Both the position numbers and the translations under genes were made by a program. The notes below the pieces were generated by a model, which was not told the DNA's origin, ran no database searches, and saw nothing but the letters and a program-made list of their open reading frames with translations. Source: Didymella arachidicola (taxonomy: Eukaryota > Ascomycota > Dothideomycetes > Pleosporales > Didymellaceae). From it: a stretch of DNA of 64,000 nucleotides. The DNA lies in the NCBI GenBank assembly GCA_016630955.3, contig CM049988.1, positions 806,001 to 870,000 on the forward strand, read 5' to 3'. Position 1 is the stretch's first letter. Every line of letters begins with the position of its first letter. Below are positions 35,573 through 46,849 of the stretch, in pieces.

Positions 35573-37267
35573 CTAAAATGCTGCACACTTCTGCTGCCCC
35601 AACACGCTCGTGTCTAAGTACTCGACACTGCTTTCCCCCGCGACGATATCAAATTGCGTGGCATAGCTCTCCGGCTGCAGGACTCCCTTGATCTGTACGA
35701 GCCTGTAGTCGCCCATTTCCTGGCCAACTTCGCCCTTCCACTCCTCGACCTCAAGCGCAGGCACAAGCGAGCCCTGCTTTGCAAACTTCCGGGCCATTTT
35801 CGCTACAACCGTCGCCTCGACGCTCTTCCTCACAGCAGCGACGATGGTAGTGTCATTGTCGACTCGACAAGACTGCCTGTCCTGGTAGAGCACCGTGTCG
35901 TCGAGAGGGTATCCGTGGCCCGCGTTATCGTACACTGTGGTAGCGCCGGTGGAAATGCGGGTCACGGTAGCGGTGAAGCTCTTGATGCTCGTGCTGGTGG
36001 GCAAGGCAACGGAGAACTCGTGCCACTTGAACAGCTCTCCGAAAATACCGTTGCTTGTGCCGAGCTTGTAGTTGGCAGGGGTTGTGACGATGGTGGTGTT
36101 TAGTGTGCTGTTGCCCGCCGGTAAGCTACGTGGCTCGTATGTCAGCGTGACGCTCTCATCGGCGTATCTGTCGCTTGCAGTGAGCAGCCGTATGCGCCCG
36201 GTGAGTGTGATGTGGCTAGTGTTGGTGAGGGAGAAGGAAGTGATGTATGGCTTCAGCTGGACAGGCTCGAGAGGCTCGGTGAGCGTGACTGTCGAGGGGA
36301 CGGTGTCGATCATACGTTCAAAGATATCGGCGCACATGGACTTGAACGTCTCTGGATCCGAAGCGAGCGCCTTCATGGTGACGTTGTTGTCGGCGCCAAA
36401 GATACGCTTATCGGAGTTTAAGGTATCGTTGTGAGCAACAATCAGGGGGTTTTGAGTCGTGCCATCGAGGTACTCTGTTGCGACTTTGGGATCAAATGAA
36501 GATTCGGTCGAGTCAAAGTGCACTACGTTTGACTCTGTGTTGTTCTCTGTGATCTCTGGGAAGGTTTTACCGTGGACTCCTCCCATAGTATGACCGCAGG
36601 CTACCATTGCTATCATGTCCTCTGATGCTTCGTTAGTGGAGTGTATTGACTTTGCCAGCCGAAGTAATCATACCAGTGCTGAAGCCCGCCTTCGCGAAAA
36701 TCTTCTTATGAGTATCCAGGTCCTGCTGCGGCTCCGGAACACCCAAAGCACCACCTTCGGTAGCGTCGACTCTACCAACACGCAGCGGGATCTTTGGGCC
36801 GCCACAGTTCCCTACAGCTAGAACAGTTGAAAGGGCGATGAGATCGGCAGCTGAAGTGCGGATGCTGTAGTAGTTGTTCGTGAAGCCAAATGTACCGTTG
36901 AAAGCATCACCAGCATTTTCACTGCGGTTTGTCTCGAACTGAATTGAGGCATCTAAGCCGCCAGTTCCGGTAGCTTTGTCGTAGGTTGCCATATCGTGAA
37001 ATGCTGTCCGGATCCATTCGGCAGCGGTTTGTCGTCCAGGACCGTTGTTACGGGTACAAGGCGAAATTCCTAGTACACGTTAGCTAGCCGGTCATGAGGA
37101 AGTCGACTACAGAACGAACCATCGATGAAGCCCTCCCGGATGTAGCCGCTTTGCAGGACCAGCAAATCCTCCATCTTATCATGCTTGCTCGGCCAAACGT
37201 ACTCGGCTGTTGCAGGCAGTACGTTCAGTAGGCCCACCTGAGCTACGGCGAGGGCAGAGACCTTCAT
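35573..37267 (-). CDS. Secreted class II-like peroxidase without WSC domains
   Basis: Exons are 37267-37120, 37069-36674 and 36621-35573 (introns 50 and 52 bp), giving 530 aa. The signal peptide is MKVSALAVAQVGLLNVLPATA. The distal site Arg70/His74 (RTAFHDM) and proximal-site MVACGHTMGGVH match the convergent neighbour, as do AEWIRTAFHDMA, the GGPKIPLRVGRVD block and the beta-rich C-terminal half. It therefore equals the first half of the 32076-35179 protein without linker and WSC repeats. It ends in a cysteine-containing tail (LGQQKCAAF). The two genes look like ancient paralogues rather than a recent duplication, because identity is limited to motif blocks. It probably acts outside the cell on phenolics or wall polymers (inference). 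Confidence 0.88.
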
Positions 37268-38155
37268 TACTATTATCGTTGTTGCAAGCGAGTGACGGAA
37301 GTGGGCGAAGACTGATAGCAGCGACAACTCAAGGGATAACCAGGTATTTGTATCCTCCTTGAAGGCAAAAATAGCGCATTCTAATTGCCATTTATAGGTA
37401 GATCTCACTACCAAGTCCATCGCGCGCGGAGCATACCCTGCATTGCACGCAAAGCTCTTGAGGCCAATGGTAGGGAGGAGATTCAGGGTGACACCTGCCG
37501 TTTCAGGGACAGGGATCTTCGGCCACAACGCGACCCAGCTCACTGACAGTACACCATCTGGAGCCAAGCTTTGCATCCCTTGGTTTCCTTCCTCGTATTC
37601 TACCGAGCTCGGATAACGTACAAGGGGGGGGCATGAACGGACTGGAAAACGAGGGTCGGTGTCGATCGCAGAACAACCAATAAGAGCCGTTCAATATAGG
37701 TACTGGCCATTCAGAAACCTCGAGAAACGTCTGTGGGGCACCTCGTAATTCCAGCCTGTTCAAGCAACCCCCTTGTACTAGATATCGGGATAGCCTCGGT
37801 CGCGATCTGAAATTAGATTCGCGAGGGTGGTGTGGGGTCAAAGCGGCTGTGGCGGTGAAAGACCCGGCACGGCCGTTCGGCGAAAACCATTTTGGCTTCA
37901 AATGACAAGCATCGCACACTGCCCAAGCAACTATTTTGCAACGAGGCTGAAGGATTTGTATGCATCATCGTATGCTGATGTGCATCAGGATGTTGTATCT
38001 GACGGGCGAGCCTGCTTTGGCTCCGTGTGAGATGGCTGTCTCTACGCAAAGCTGCCGTCATGTGCGCGCAAGATGTCGTGAATCGTAACTTGTATTCCTG
38101 GTATCATTTTCGCCTCCATGTGCCATTGCCGTTACATCCGTTGCTTCGTGGTTGT
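37268..38155. other. Intergenic, no gene supported
   Basis: Upstream of the second peroxidase and downstream of the parvulin gene. Contains a G7 run near 37625. Open frames under about 140 codons lack motifs. Confidence 0.5.
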
Positions 38156-38742
38156 CTACTTCCGCCCCTCGACCATGATGATGTGGTACCCTTCGCTTGT
38201 CTTGACTTCCCCAATCTTCGGTGCACCAGTCGTGCTGGGTTCGAGTTCGTATGCAACCTTTTCGAAGTCGAGCATAAGACTGCCGCGAACTTTCCAGCCC
38301 AACGAGCCACCTACACGTCTCGTTAGTGTTGATCTTATTTCGAACTGTTTGAGCGTAGCTTTTGGATCCAATGTGCACCAAAGGAGACGAGCTACTGTGT
38401 GCCTCTCGACGGCTTGCGGAGAACGGCCTCCACGGCCGACCACAAGCGCTTCGAAAACAATGGACCCCCTAGCAGCGTGGAGCAGCTGGCCAAGCCTGTA
38501 TCGTCCATAGAGGAAGGACACTCACCCTGCCTTGCCTTATCCTCACTCATCTCCCGCGCAACCTCATCAAACTTCGCACCGTTCCTGATCTTCTCAAGCG
38601 CCTCCTCCTTCTTGCTGTGTTTCTCACACAAGATATGTCTGACGTTAATGCTGGTGGCCGGCTTCAATTTGCCCTTTCCAGCTGCAGCGTCTTTCGCATC
38701 GCCGCCGGCGTCTTTGCCTTTGCCCTTGTTCTTGGGTGCCAT
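38156..38742 (-). CDS. Parvulin-type peptidyl-prolyl isomerase (Par14/Pin4-like)
   Basis: Catalyses prolyl cis-trans isomerisation; Par14-type proteins are nuclear or ribosome-biogenesis associated. Exons are 38742-38526 and 38310-38156, giving 123 aa. The intron is 215 bp, longer than its neighbours', with a CTAAC branch site. A Lys/Gly/Ala-rich N-terminus (MAPKNKGKGKDAGGDAKDA) resembles the DNA-binding tail of human Par14. The rotamase domain follows, with INVRHILCEKHSK, FDEVAREMSEDKA, GGSLGWKVRG and the terminal EGYHIIMVEGRK. There is no WW domain, so it is not the Pin1/Ess1 type. The start ATG lies directly before the basic tail. Confidence 0.93.
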
Positions 38743-39285
38743 AATGGCGACTGTGGGGACGTAGAACGATGCGATATACGACAATTGTGCGTGTCGATGG
38801 CTCGATTTGCCTCGTATTATCTATGGAGGTGTTGCGGTGCTTTGGAAGGTGCTTGTCGGTACGTGAAGTGACTGGAGCTTCATCTTGCTGTGAGCTTGGA
38901 TGCGGGGCGGTGGCTTGGGCAGTGAGGGGTCGATAGCTCCAATTGGGGTAATTGCAGCCGATAGGCATGAGCGACGACGGAAGAAGTTGCCTCAGAACGT
39001 GTGCAAATGCCTTTCTTGGTAAGATTCATATTTGGCACTATATACAGGTATTTTTGGCCTTGTTTGTTCCCTCCTTCATCTTCAGCAGGTCCAGTCAATC
39101 AGAAGACCGATACACGAACTCCTTTCCTCCAATCAGTCCGAATCGTTTCCTGTCTTCGTGAAGTCGGCCTGGACCGGGCGGCCTCGTTCCTTGTTGGAAC
39201 GCTCATGAGGCAGCTCTGCTCGAAGTGGCAAGGCGGTGTGCCATCGGTGGCTTCGTATCTAATAAGCGAATCTACAAACCAGATT
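38743..39285. other. Intergenic, no gene supported
   Basis: Promoter region of the parvulin gene and 3' flank of the ankyrin gene. Confidence 0.55.
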
Positions 39286-42200
39286 TCAGCCTTTGCCATT
39301 GACAGTGACGCCGTTGATCTTGTTCTGTGCCATGACCATGTCCATGAAGCTTTTTCTTGGCTTGTGCTTCTTCTCCAGCTTATGGTCGTCGAGTTCGACA
39401 ATGTGCAGGCGCCTTCTCTTGCACTCGGACTTGATATCTCCGAGCAGTGGCCGCAAGGACTCAACCTTCTCGATCTCGGAGCCAAGGAGCGATTCTTCCA
39501 CCCAATATAGCCCTTCCATGGCGAGAAATTGGTTCCTAGCCTCCTTGATATTTTCTTGAATCTTGACGTAGTCAAAGTCTGGTGATCCTTCCATGGGAAA
39601 ACGGAAGTCTTGCGCCAGGAGAGCAACATCGTACTGCCGTAAAATAGCTTCACGCTGCTTGCGCGTCACAGCGATACGGTTCCAGCCAGAGTACGGCCCG
39701 GAGAGGTGAGCAAGATCGAGTTCGGGCAGACCAAGGATGCCAACAACCTGGAACGAGCAGATGTAGGTCTTTTCGGCAGCGACACTTGGATCTCGGAGAT
39801 CTTTGGCTGTGGCATACAAGAGTGGAAGAAACACTGGCGATATACCCAGTTCCTCACCCGAGAAATGCAGAGGTCGGTCAGTGCCCAGTTCACAGGCTCG
39901 TCGCAGTGCTTTTGGAAGCTTTGCGATGCGTACCTGCCGAGCCACAAGCTCCTCTTGTCTTTTGGCTTCGTCTTCGGCGTGCTTGCGAGCTTCCTCTTCT
40001 TCTTCTTGCTTGCGTGCGGCCTCCGCTTCCTCAGCTTCGCGCTTGATCTTTGCTTCCGCCTCTTCTTTCTTGCGAGCTTCCTCTTCCTCTGCTGCTTTGC
40101 GAGCGGCCTCTTCTTCTTCGGCTTTGCGAGCTTGAGCTTCAGCAACTTTACGCTTCGCTTCCGCTTCCAGTCGCTGTTCTTCCGCACGACGCTCGCGCAG
40201 AAGCTCTGGGGTGGCGGTTCTTTCAGGTGGCGCAGGTGTAGATTTTGCGGAAGCGTGAGGTGTCCTTTTGGCAACATGGCCGTCTGTGGATCCATCTGAC
40301 AGACGTCGCTTTTTTAATTTGTCCTCAATCGGCCGGTATTTGATCTTATTCTTGGGCGGTTTGCGCTCATCCGTAGAGTCAACCTCAGGCGTGGGTCGAG
40401 TACTTGCGATTTTCTCGATCTTCTTGTGAACCTTGACTGGTGATGATTTTCGATCGTTGTCCTCGTCGCTGTCGTTCGATTTTGCACGTACAGCACATTT
40501 CGTGATCTCGTTGTCATCAGAGCGTGCCTTGAGCGGTTTCTTGATGGGCTTGCCCTCCTCGCCCTCGCTGAGTGATCTTTTTGCTTTCCGTGTCGGCGCC
40601 CGTACCTCGTCCTCGCTCTCATCCGAAGAAGACTCGTCGCTTACGACACGCTTTCGCCTCTTGACCTCCGTACCAGACTTCAATCGCCTGGCCTTCTGCG
40701 GTGCTGAGACCGAATCGGACTTCTTCAATTGAGTGCGCCTCGTGTCCGGGCGAGGCGAGTGAGAGCGCTCTCGTCGAGGAGAGGGCTTGCGCTTCAGCCG
40801 TGCAGCTGCTGGATTCGGCGCTTCCTTCTTAGTCCGCCGTGGACTTCTATGGGTCAAGCTGAACTCCTCACTGGCTTGTTTAAGCATATCCCTCTCTTCC
40901 TCCCACTTGGGACCTCTCCTGTCTTCGGCGATCTCCCAGTAGGTCTTCCCTTCCTTATTTCGCCTGGTAGGATTGAAGTTGTCTTGCTCGAGCAATAGTG
41001 TGACAATCTTGATGTGACCTCGTCCTATGGCTACAGTCATGGGCGTTTCAGGGTGCTTCGAAGGATCGGGGTCCGCTTTAAGGCCACTGGCGAGTAAAAT
41101 GCTAAGAATGTCGTAGTGTCCACCTCTTGCTGCAGCCACGCCACAAGTAATGTTTGGCTTGATGTTGCTATTAATGAGCTCTCCAACGGCAAGGATATCG
41201 CCGTCTCCAGCCTTTTCAATTAGTGTTTCGACATTGTACTCATTGTAAAGAAGTCGCGAGGCGCTCTTGGTCTGTTTCTGTGATGGCCGCTCGCGTGGCT
41301 CAGAAGTGGAAGTGTCCGTCTGCCGCTGCATGGCTTCCTTGAGCTCCGCTTCGATTTCCTTGCAATCCTCGTCTTCCCAATCAAGGACATCAATCGCGCG
41401 TTGACCTTTCTTGTTCTGGTGATGTGGGTTGACATGTCCTTTGTTGAGCAGAATCTTGACAACATCCAGGTGCCCATTCTCCACGGCATCGATGAGCGGT
41501 GTGTCGCGGTCTCCAGACTCACAATCTGTCCGACAGCCTTTTTCGATAAGAAACTCGACAACTTCGGCCCAGCCATTTAGAGCGGCTTTCTGCAGAGGTG
41601 TAATGCCCGCAAAATCAGCTTGATCCAGTTCATATGTGGCTTCTTCATAGGCTGCTTTGACGGCGTCTAGATCACCCTTTTCGCTTTCTCTGGCCAATCG
41701 CGTCGCCCCGAACCTGTCGGTCTTTCGGCCATGGGGCATAGTCCGCGCTGGAGAAGTCATTGCTCGGCCTGTGCCGCGCTTGATGCGCGTTGTTGGATTG
41801 GCGTCCGAGGCTCGTGGCGAAGAAGATCGCTCAGAACTGGAGTCTGAGTAACGTTCGATTGAAACAGCCAGACCTGGTGCTTCTCTGCGTTTACGTGCAG
41901 CTGCACCAGATACAACTGACTGAGTGGATTGTGAGCGCTTGTGTTGGCGACCAAAAGCTCCCTGAGATGGAAGTTAGTGAAGGAGCACACCAATGAGTAC
42001 GTCCCCAATACATACTATTGCAGGCGAATTGGGCTGCGTGCGATCCTTCAGCCCTTCTGTCTTAGCTTTTTGTCGTGGAGGCTCAAGCTTTCCGAACTCG
42101 GCAGCAAGTTTGCGCTTTCGACTTTCAATCGTGGAGGCGCTACGACCTCTTGTGCTGGCTTGTGTCGGAGACAGGGTAGGATGTGTTGGTGATCCAGCCG

Positions 42201-42624
42201 GGCTGGTGTCTTTGGTTTGTCGTGACCCCGTGCTTGGAGACGTAGGTACAGGACTCTTTGCGTCCTCCGAGACATCTTTGTTGTGACCATTCGGCTTCAT
42301 GTCTTTGACATCGCTCGAGCGTCTGCGGCCGTTCTGCGGTGAGTGGGAATGCGTGTTTTCTTTGATCGAGTCGAGCCTCGTAGGTTCATCATCGTCGCGC
42401 TCCTTCTTGATCAGCTCCCTGTCGTTCGGGTCGTCGTCTCGTGATAGCACGACCGTCTCGGCCTCGGATTCGTTCTCATCGTGGTTGCCATTCTGCGTGG
42501 CTGGCTCGTTTTCTTTAGCAGAGGGCGAGGCGGCCTTGGGTGCAGGCTGAACAGCGTCACCGGAGTCGTTGTATGGGCTTCGAGGGGCGTCGAGGGATGC
42601 GTTCAGGTCGCCATTACTGGTCAT
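39286..42624 (-). CDS. Ankyrin-repeat protein, Hos4-like (Set3 complex)
   Basis: Exons are 42624-42016 and 41961-39286 (intron 54 bp), giving 1,094 aa, close to yeast Hos4. The acidic, Ser/Pro-rich N-terminus has a basic nuclear-localisation-like patch (ESRKRKLAAEFGK). Ankyrin repeats start near residue 290, with blocks GITPLQKAALNGWAEVVEFLIEKG and RDTPLIDAVENGHLDVVKILL, and later a pair ending PMTVAIGRGHIKIVTLLL. A long Lys/Arg/Ser-rich disordered stretch follows. Next is a Glu/Lys/Ala coiled coil (about 790-890) and a conserved C-terminal domain containing FHFSGEELGISPVFLPLLYA-type sequence. Hos4 is a subunit of the Set3 histone-deacetylase complex. The assignment is by architecture and I could not align it. 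The codon at 42625-42627 is GTG, so Met at 42624 is the start. Confidence 0.82.
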
Positions 42625-43556
42625 CACGCATATATGGGACAGGACACTGGAGTTCCTGCCTCATGACGGCTCAAGAGCAAGGGACGACAGGCGTGGGCGG
42701 CAGACGGTCTGAACGCGGCGCTTTGCGTCCTAACACGGAAGGGCTGTCGCGTGGTGGGTCGTGGTGCCCGTTGCGACACCAAAGGGAGGCGTGCGTGGTC
42801 AGCGGCGTGTTGTTGTGATGGGCGAGGCGTGTGGAGGTGCTGGGAGGAGAGCAGGCGGAAGAGCGCTGGACGATAGCAGCAAATGCTGTGGGCCACTCAG
42901 CACGCTGCACCAGCCTGCGCACCGGTCCTAGCAGCGGCCGGGCTAGGCCACCCCTGCTCGCAAGCGTGCATCGTCATATGCTGCTGCGACAGGCGTGCAA
43001 AAGAGAGCAGACGAAGCCCGGGGGAGCTGCGAGAGAACACGGCCGACTTCACGAGAGCATTCGCGTCTCCAGGGTGACTTTCGTCTCCGAGGTTCTTCAT
43101 GATGAGCCCCAGTGACCCTCAACCAGCAGCACGACGCCCATGGAAAAGCAGCCAAATTTGCCGCTAACCAGGGATCGGCGCGTCAATTAACCCAATCGGG
43201 TAGCCTGCATCTCTGTCCGTGACCTTGTTTTGCGCTGCAACATGGGCGGGAGATGGCATTGTGCGTTTCAGAATCAGATTCTCGCCGCTCACAACGGCGC
43301 TGGAAGCCGGCCAGCAATTCACAGCGAAGCAGCAGCGGCGATGGCGGTCAGCGTTCTTTGGGTCAGGCTGCTGCGCGGATGAGCACAACGCACCCCCGCT
43401 AGTCAGCCCACAGGCCTGAAACGCAGCCAGACTAAGCTAATTTCGCTCTCTGCAGACGGTCTGTGGACAGTCCAGCCAGTGCATCACTCTTTCATCACTC
43501 GACCTCCCCGCACGCCCTGACCATCTACAGTCCAAGAAATTTGAACGTCTCCCACG
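42625..43556. other. Divergent promoter region
   Basis: Between the ankyrin gene (minus) and the polyprenol-reductase gene (plus), GC-rich. Overlapping frames under about 95 codons are judged to be chance. Confidence 0.5.
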
Positions 43557-44481
43557 ATGGACTCGTCAGCCACGGGGGGCCCGGTCGATGGCCTCCTCAG
43601 CCCCGTAGTCCTGCGCGCCTTCTACCTCGTCGCCTCTCTTCTTGTACTGCGACACCTGCCAGCCTGATCGCCCTCCACTGACCTGCTCTGCTTACTAGAT
43701 CATTGTCATACAGGCCGTCCCTGCTCTGCGTAGCCGTTTCCTTGCCTACGGCTCTCGTGCGACTTCGCTGTCCGGTCAATCGTCAGCAGCACCGCGTCAG
43801 CAGTCCTCTATCAGCGAGCTGCTGGACTACGCCGCAACGATCCAGGTGCCGCACAACTACTTCACCCACTTCTACGTGCTCTCAGTCGTCTGCTCGCTTT
43901 TCTGGGGTTGGCGCCTGCGCATGTGGGAAGCTTCTGCGCAGCTGCAAGTGGTGTGGGGGCTGATGCTTCTTCAAGGCACGCGGCGCATGCTTGAGTCGAT
44001 TGTCTTTACCTCAACAAGCAAGAGCAAGATGTGGTTCGCGCATTGGCTGCTTGGGCTTGTGTTCTACTTGACAATCAACGTTGCTGTCTGGATAGAGGGC
44101 GAGGACTCCACCAGCGCTCTGACAGATCGAGAGACTAAGATCCTGGTCCCCGCAATCCTCACAGCGCACGCACTTCAGCACTCTTACCACGCGTATCTAT
44201 ATGAGCTGCGAGCAGAGAACAAGGGCTATCGACTTCCCGCCCATCCAATTTTCTCGAACCTGCTTTGTCCGCATTACACCTGCGAGACCGCCATATATCT
44301 CCTCTTATCCTTCCTGGCAGCCCCTGCTAGTAGGATTGTGAACTGGACACTTCTCTGCGGCACCGTCTTTGTAGCCGTCAACCTCGGTGTAACTGCGATT
44401 GGCACGAAGGAGTGGTACGTACAGAAATTTGGCAAAGAAAAGGTAGGTCCGAGGAAAAGAATGCTACCCGGGATCTGGTAG
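43557..44481 (+). CDS. DFG10: Polyprenol reductase (DFG10/SRD5A3-like)
   Basis: ER membrane enzyme of the 3-oxo-5-alpha-steroid 4-dehydrogenase family; it reduces polyprenol toward dolichol, needed for N-glycosylation. Exons are 43557-43643 and 43699-44481 (intron 55 bp with a CTGAC branch site but a weak GTACTG donor), giving 289 aa. There are about six hydrophobic segments. The conserved C-terminal half includes VPHNYFTHFYVLSVVCSLFWG, LQGTRRMLESI, the QHSYHAYLYELRAENKGYRLP block and PHYTCETAIYLLLS, ending KRMLPGIW. A frame starting only at 43846 would need a GTG start and would lose the first membrane segment, so the spliced start is preferred. The neighbours are unrelated housekeeping genes. 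Confidence 0.88.
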
Positions 44482-44894
44482 GTGCTCTCCGAAGGTGAAC
44501 GTAGGGACTCGAATCAACATCTAGCATATTGATAGCAATTCGACCCAATAGCATCAGCCTATTCAGGTGATTTTGAATCTATCAATCTAGCCGATTTCGA
44601 ACGGCCTTTAACCTCCGCGCAAGTGCTACACATTAGAACTTGAGCTGCAAGCAAGATCCCACTCCCACCAAGTTCATGATGCGCGAACCGGCTAATTGCC
44701 CAGCTCTGCCGTTGGAGGTGGGGCATCGGCGGGGCATCTTGCAGCGAGGCTCGAAGGGCGGGACTACAAATGCGTGAGCTCCATCCACTCTGGCGTGCTC
44801 ACTTTGAGCATTCAAGCTACAGAGACGGCGGTTCCTATTTTCACGGACACGTAGTAGAGATTCGAATTGACCCATCCCCTTAAGAGCCTTCAAG
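44482..44894. other. Intergenic
   Basis: Promoter region of the aldo-keto reductase gene; nothing else recognised. Confidence 0.6.
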
Positions 44895-46063
44895 ATGTCT
44901 GCAGAAGTCCCCAAAGACCTCCCAGAGATGGAGTACCGCTTCGTTGGCAGGAGTGGTCTCCAGATCTCTGCCATCTCCCTTGGCGGCTGGCTTACCTGTT
45001 CGTATCCGCCCACTTTCTCCTATGTCAGACTAACGCACTCAAGATGGCGGCCATGTCGGCGACGAAAACACGTTCGCATGCCTCAAAGCAGCCTTCGACT
45101 GCGGCATCAACTTCTTCGATGCAGCCGAAGGCTACGCCGGCGGAGAATCCGAGCGCATCATGGGCCGCGCAATTAAGCATTTTGGATGGAACAGAAACGA
45201 CATCGTCGTGTCCACAAAAGTAGCTTGACTACCACCACCACCACCTTGAAGGTACGAACTGACGAGCCCAGATCTACTGGGGCGCACACAACTCCGCATT
45301 CACTGGCCCCCGCAGCAAAATCAACAACCTCGGCCTCTCGCGCAAGCATCTCATCGAGGGCACCGATGCAGCCCTTAGTAGACTGCAGCTCAGCTACGTG
45401 GACATCGTGTACGCACATAGGCCTGACAGGTACACGCCCATCGAAGAGACGGTCCGCGCCTTCAACTTCTTGATCAACACGGGCAAGGCACTGTACTGGG
45501 GGACGAGCGAGTGGCTGCCGAGCGAAATCGAAGAGGCGTGGGCCGTGGCTGATCGCCTCGGGCTGATTGGGCCTGTAGTTGAGCAGCCAGGATATAGTTT
45601 GTTAAGAAGGGGAAAGGTGGACGATGAGTTCTTGAGTGCGAAGCTGTACGAGAGGAGGGGGTTGGGTCTGACTATTTTCAGCCCGCTGGCTGGAGGCTTG
45701 CTGACAGGCAAGTATGTCGACGGCGTCCCGGAGGATAGTCGTTTGAAAACGAGCGATGATCCGTACATCCAGTCTGTCATCAAGACCGTGGACACGCCGG
45801 CGTGGAAGGAGCAGCAGGATAAAATTCGCGAGTTGATCAAGGTGGCGGAGAAGCTGGGCACGGATGTCGCGACACTGAGCATGGCGTGGGTTTTGAGCAA
45901 TAAGAACGTCACGAGTGCGATCACGGGTGCGTCGAGACCGGAGCAGATCTACCAGACGGTCAAGGCGGTGGATGTGTACAGGAAGCTGACGCCGGAGGTG
46001 CTGGAAGAAATTGAAGGCATCTTCAAGAACAAGCCTGAAGAGGTAACGAAGCGATTTGGTTGA
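44895..46063 (+). CDS. Aldo-keto reductase, Kv-channel beta-subunit type (AKR6-like)
   Basis: NADPH-dependent oxidoreductase of the (beta/alpha)8 barrel AKR superfamily. Exons are 44895-44997, 45044-45219 and 45272-46063 (introns 46 and 52 bp), giving 356 aa. The catalytic tetrad is complete: Asp60 and Tyr65 (FFDAAEGYAGGESE), Lys93 (VVSTK) and His142 (YAHRPD). NADPH-binding features include WGTSEW, PGYSLL and the late SAITGASRPEQI block. The order and spacing match fungal voltage-gated K+ channel beta-like proteins. The physiological substrate is unknown. The first donor is GTTCGT, a weak but common fungal form; splicing there restores LTYGGHVGDENTF. Confidence 0.93.
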
Positions 46064-46263
46064 GAGGGAGTAGCAACAGACGTTTAGCAATGACAACGAA
46101 AGGTTCGATGATCCACGTCCGGGCTAGTGTGGAAACGCTCGCAACTAGTGTTCCTGCGCGCTCCACCTTGCTGCGATCTCGCTTGTGAGTCACTACGCCT
46201 TACTTTGCATCGTCATTTACACTACTCAATATATACAATCTTAATTTAATATCTCTCATCAAG

Positions 46264-46393
46264 GAAGTCGTGGCCGAGCGGTTATGGCGTGTGACTCAAG
46301 CGATACTTCTTACGGAGTTGAGCTTCAGCTTCAGCAGCTGAGTTAGCATTCTCATGGGGTTTCCCCGCGCGAGTTCGAATCTCGCCGACTTCA
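46264..46393 (+). tRNA. tRNA-Leu(CAA) with intron
   Basis: The 7-bp acceptor stem GAAGTCG/CGACTTC pairs perfectly. The D arm (GCC/GGC), a long variable arm (GGGG-TTT-CCCC) and the T arm (GCGAG-TTCGAAT-CTCGC) all fold. The anticodon loop reads CTCAAG-[intron]-T with anticodon CAA at 46297-46299. The intron is 46301-46348 (48 nt), in the canonical place one base after the anticodon. The anticodon stem contains one U-U mismatch (46292/46352). The long variable arm and anticodon identify class II tRNA-Leu. Confidence 0.92.
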
Positions 46394-46397
46394 ATAC

Positions 46398-46404
46398 TTT
46401 TTTT
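46398..46404 (+). terminator. RNA polymerase III terminator
   Basis: A run of seven T, four bases after the discriminator base of the tRNA-Leu gene. Confidence 0.85.
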
Positions 46405-46849
46405 GCAGGCGGGGTGGTACTGGTCGTGAACGTCTCTTTTTACCAAGAACCAGTTGCCTTTTTGCGCATTAGGCTCTCAGAAACTGCGTTGAAGTTATCC
46501 ATCTGTAAGTTATAAGGTTATGTGTGGACGAATTCTAGTATTTGACCCTTAGACACAGCGACACAGTGATGGTTCCGGATTTAGGTAGCGCGCCATGTGA
46601 GCCCGCGTGCAAGAAAGTCCAAGCTCCCGCGACTGCCTGACAGGCTGCATCGCGCTTGCTGCACCATCACCACGCTCATTATCTTTACCTTCGCCGCCGT
46701 CCCTCTTTTCTTAAGCCAACTTTTGTTGCGTTTTCCTTGTCGTCATCAGACTCACTCGTGGAATCCTGGACCAATTGACAGACAATAGCGTACCCATTAC
46801 CACGCAAAACGCGCACTGAAAGAGCAAGGAACTGCAATTGAGTATAGGA
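46405..46849. other. Intergenic, promoter region of Ku80
   Basis: No gene seen between the tRNA gene and Ku80. Confidence 0.6.

Noticed and set aside
39666..40295. Long frames on both strands over the ankyrin gene
   Set aside because: Shadows of the Glu/Lys/Ala-rich coiled-coil codons of the Hos4-like gene.
43846..44481. Polyprenol reductase as a single exon starting at a GTG
   Set aside because: Fungal nuclear genes do not normally start at GTG and this would lose the first membrane segment; a 55-bp intron restores it.
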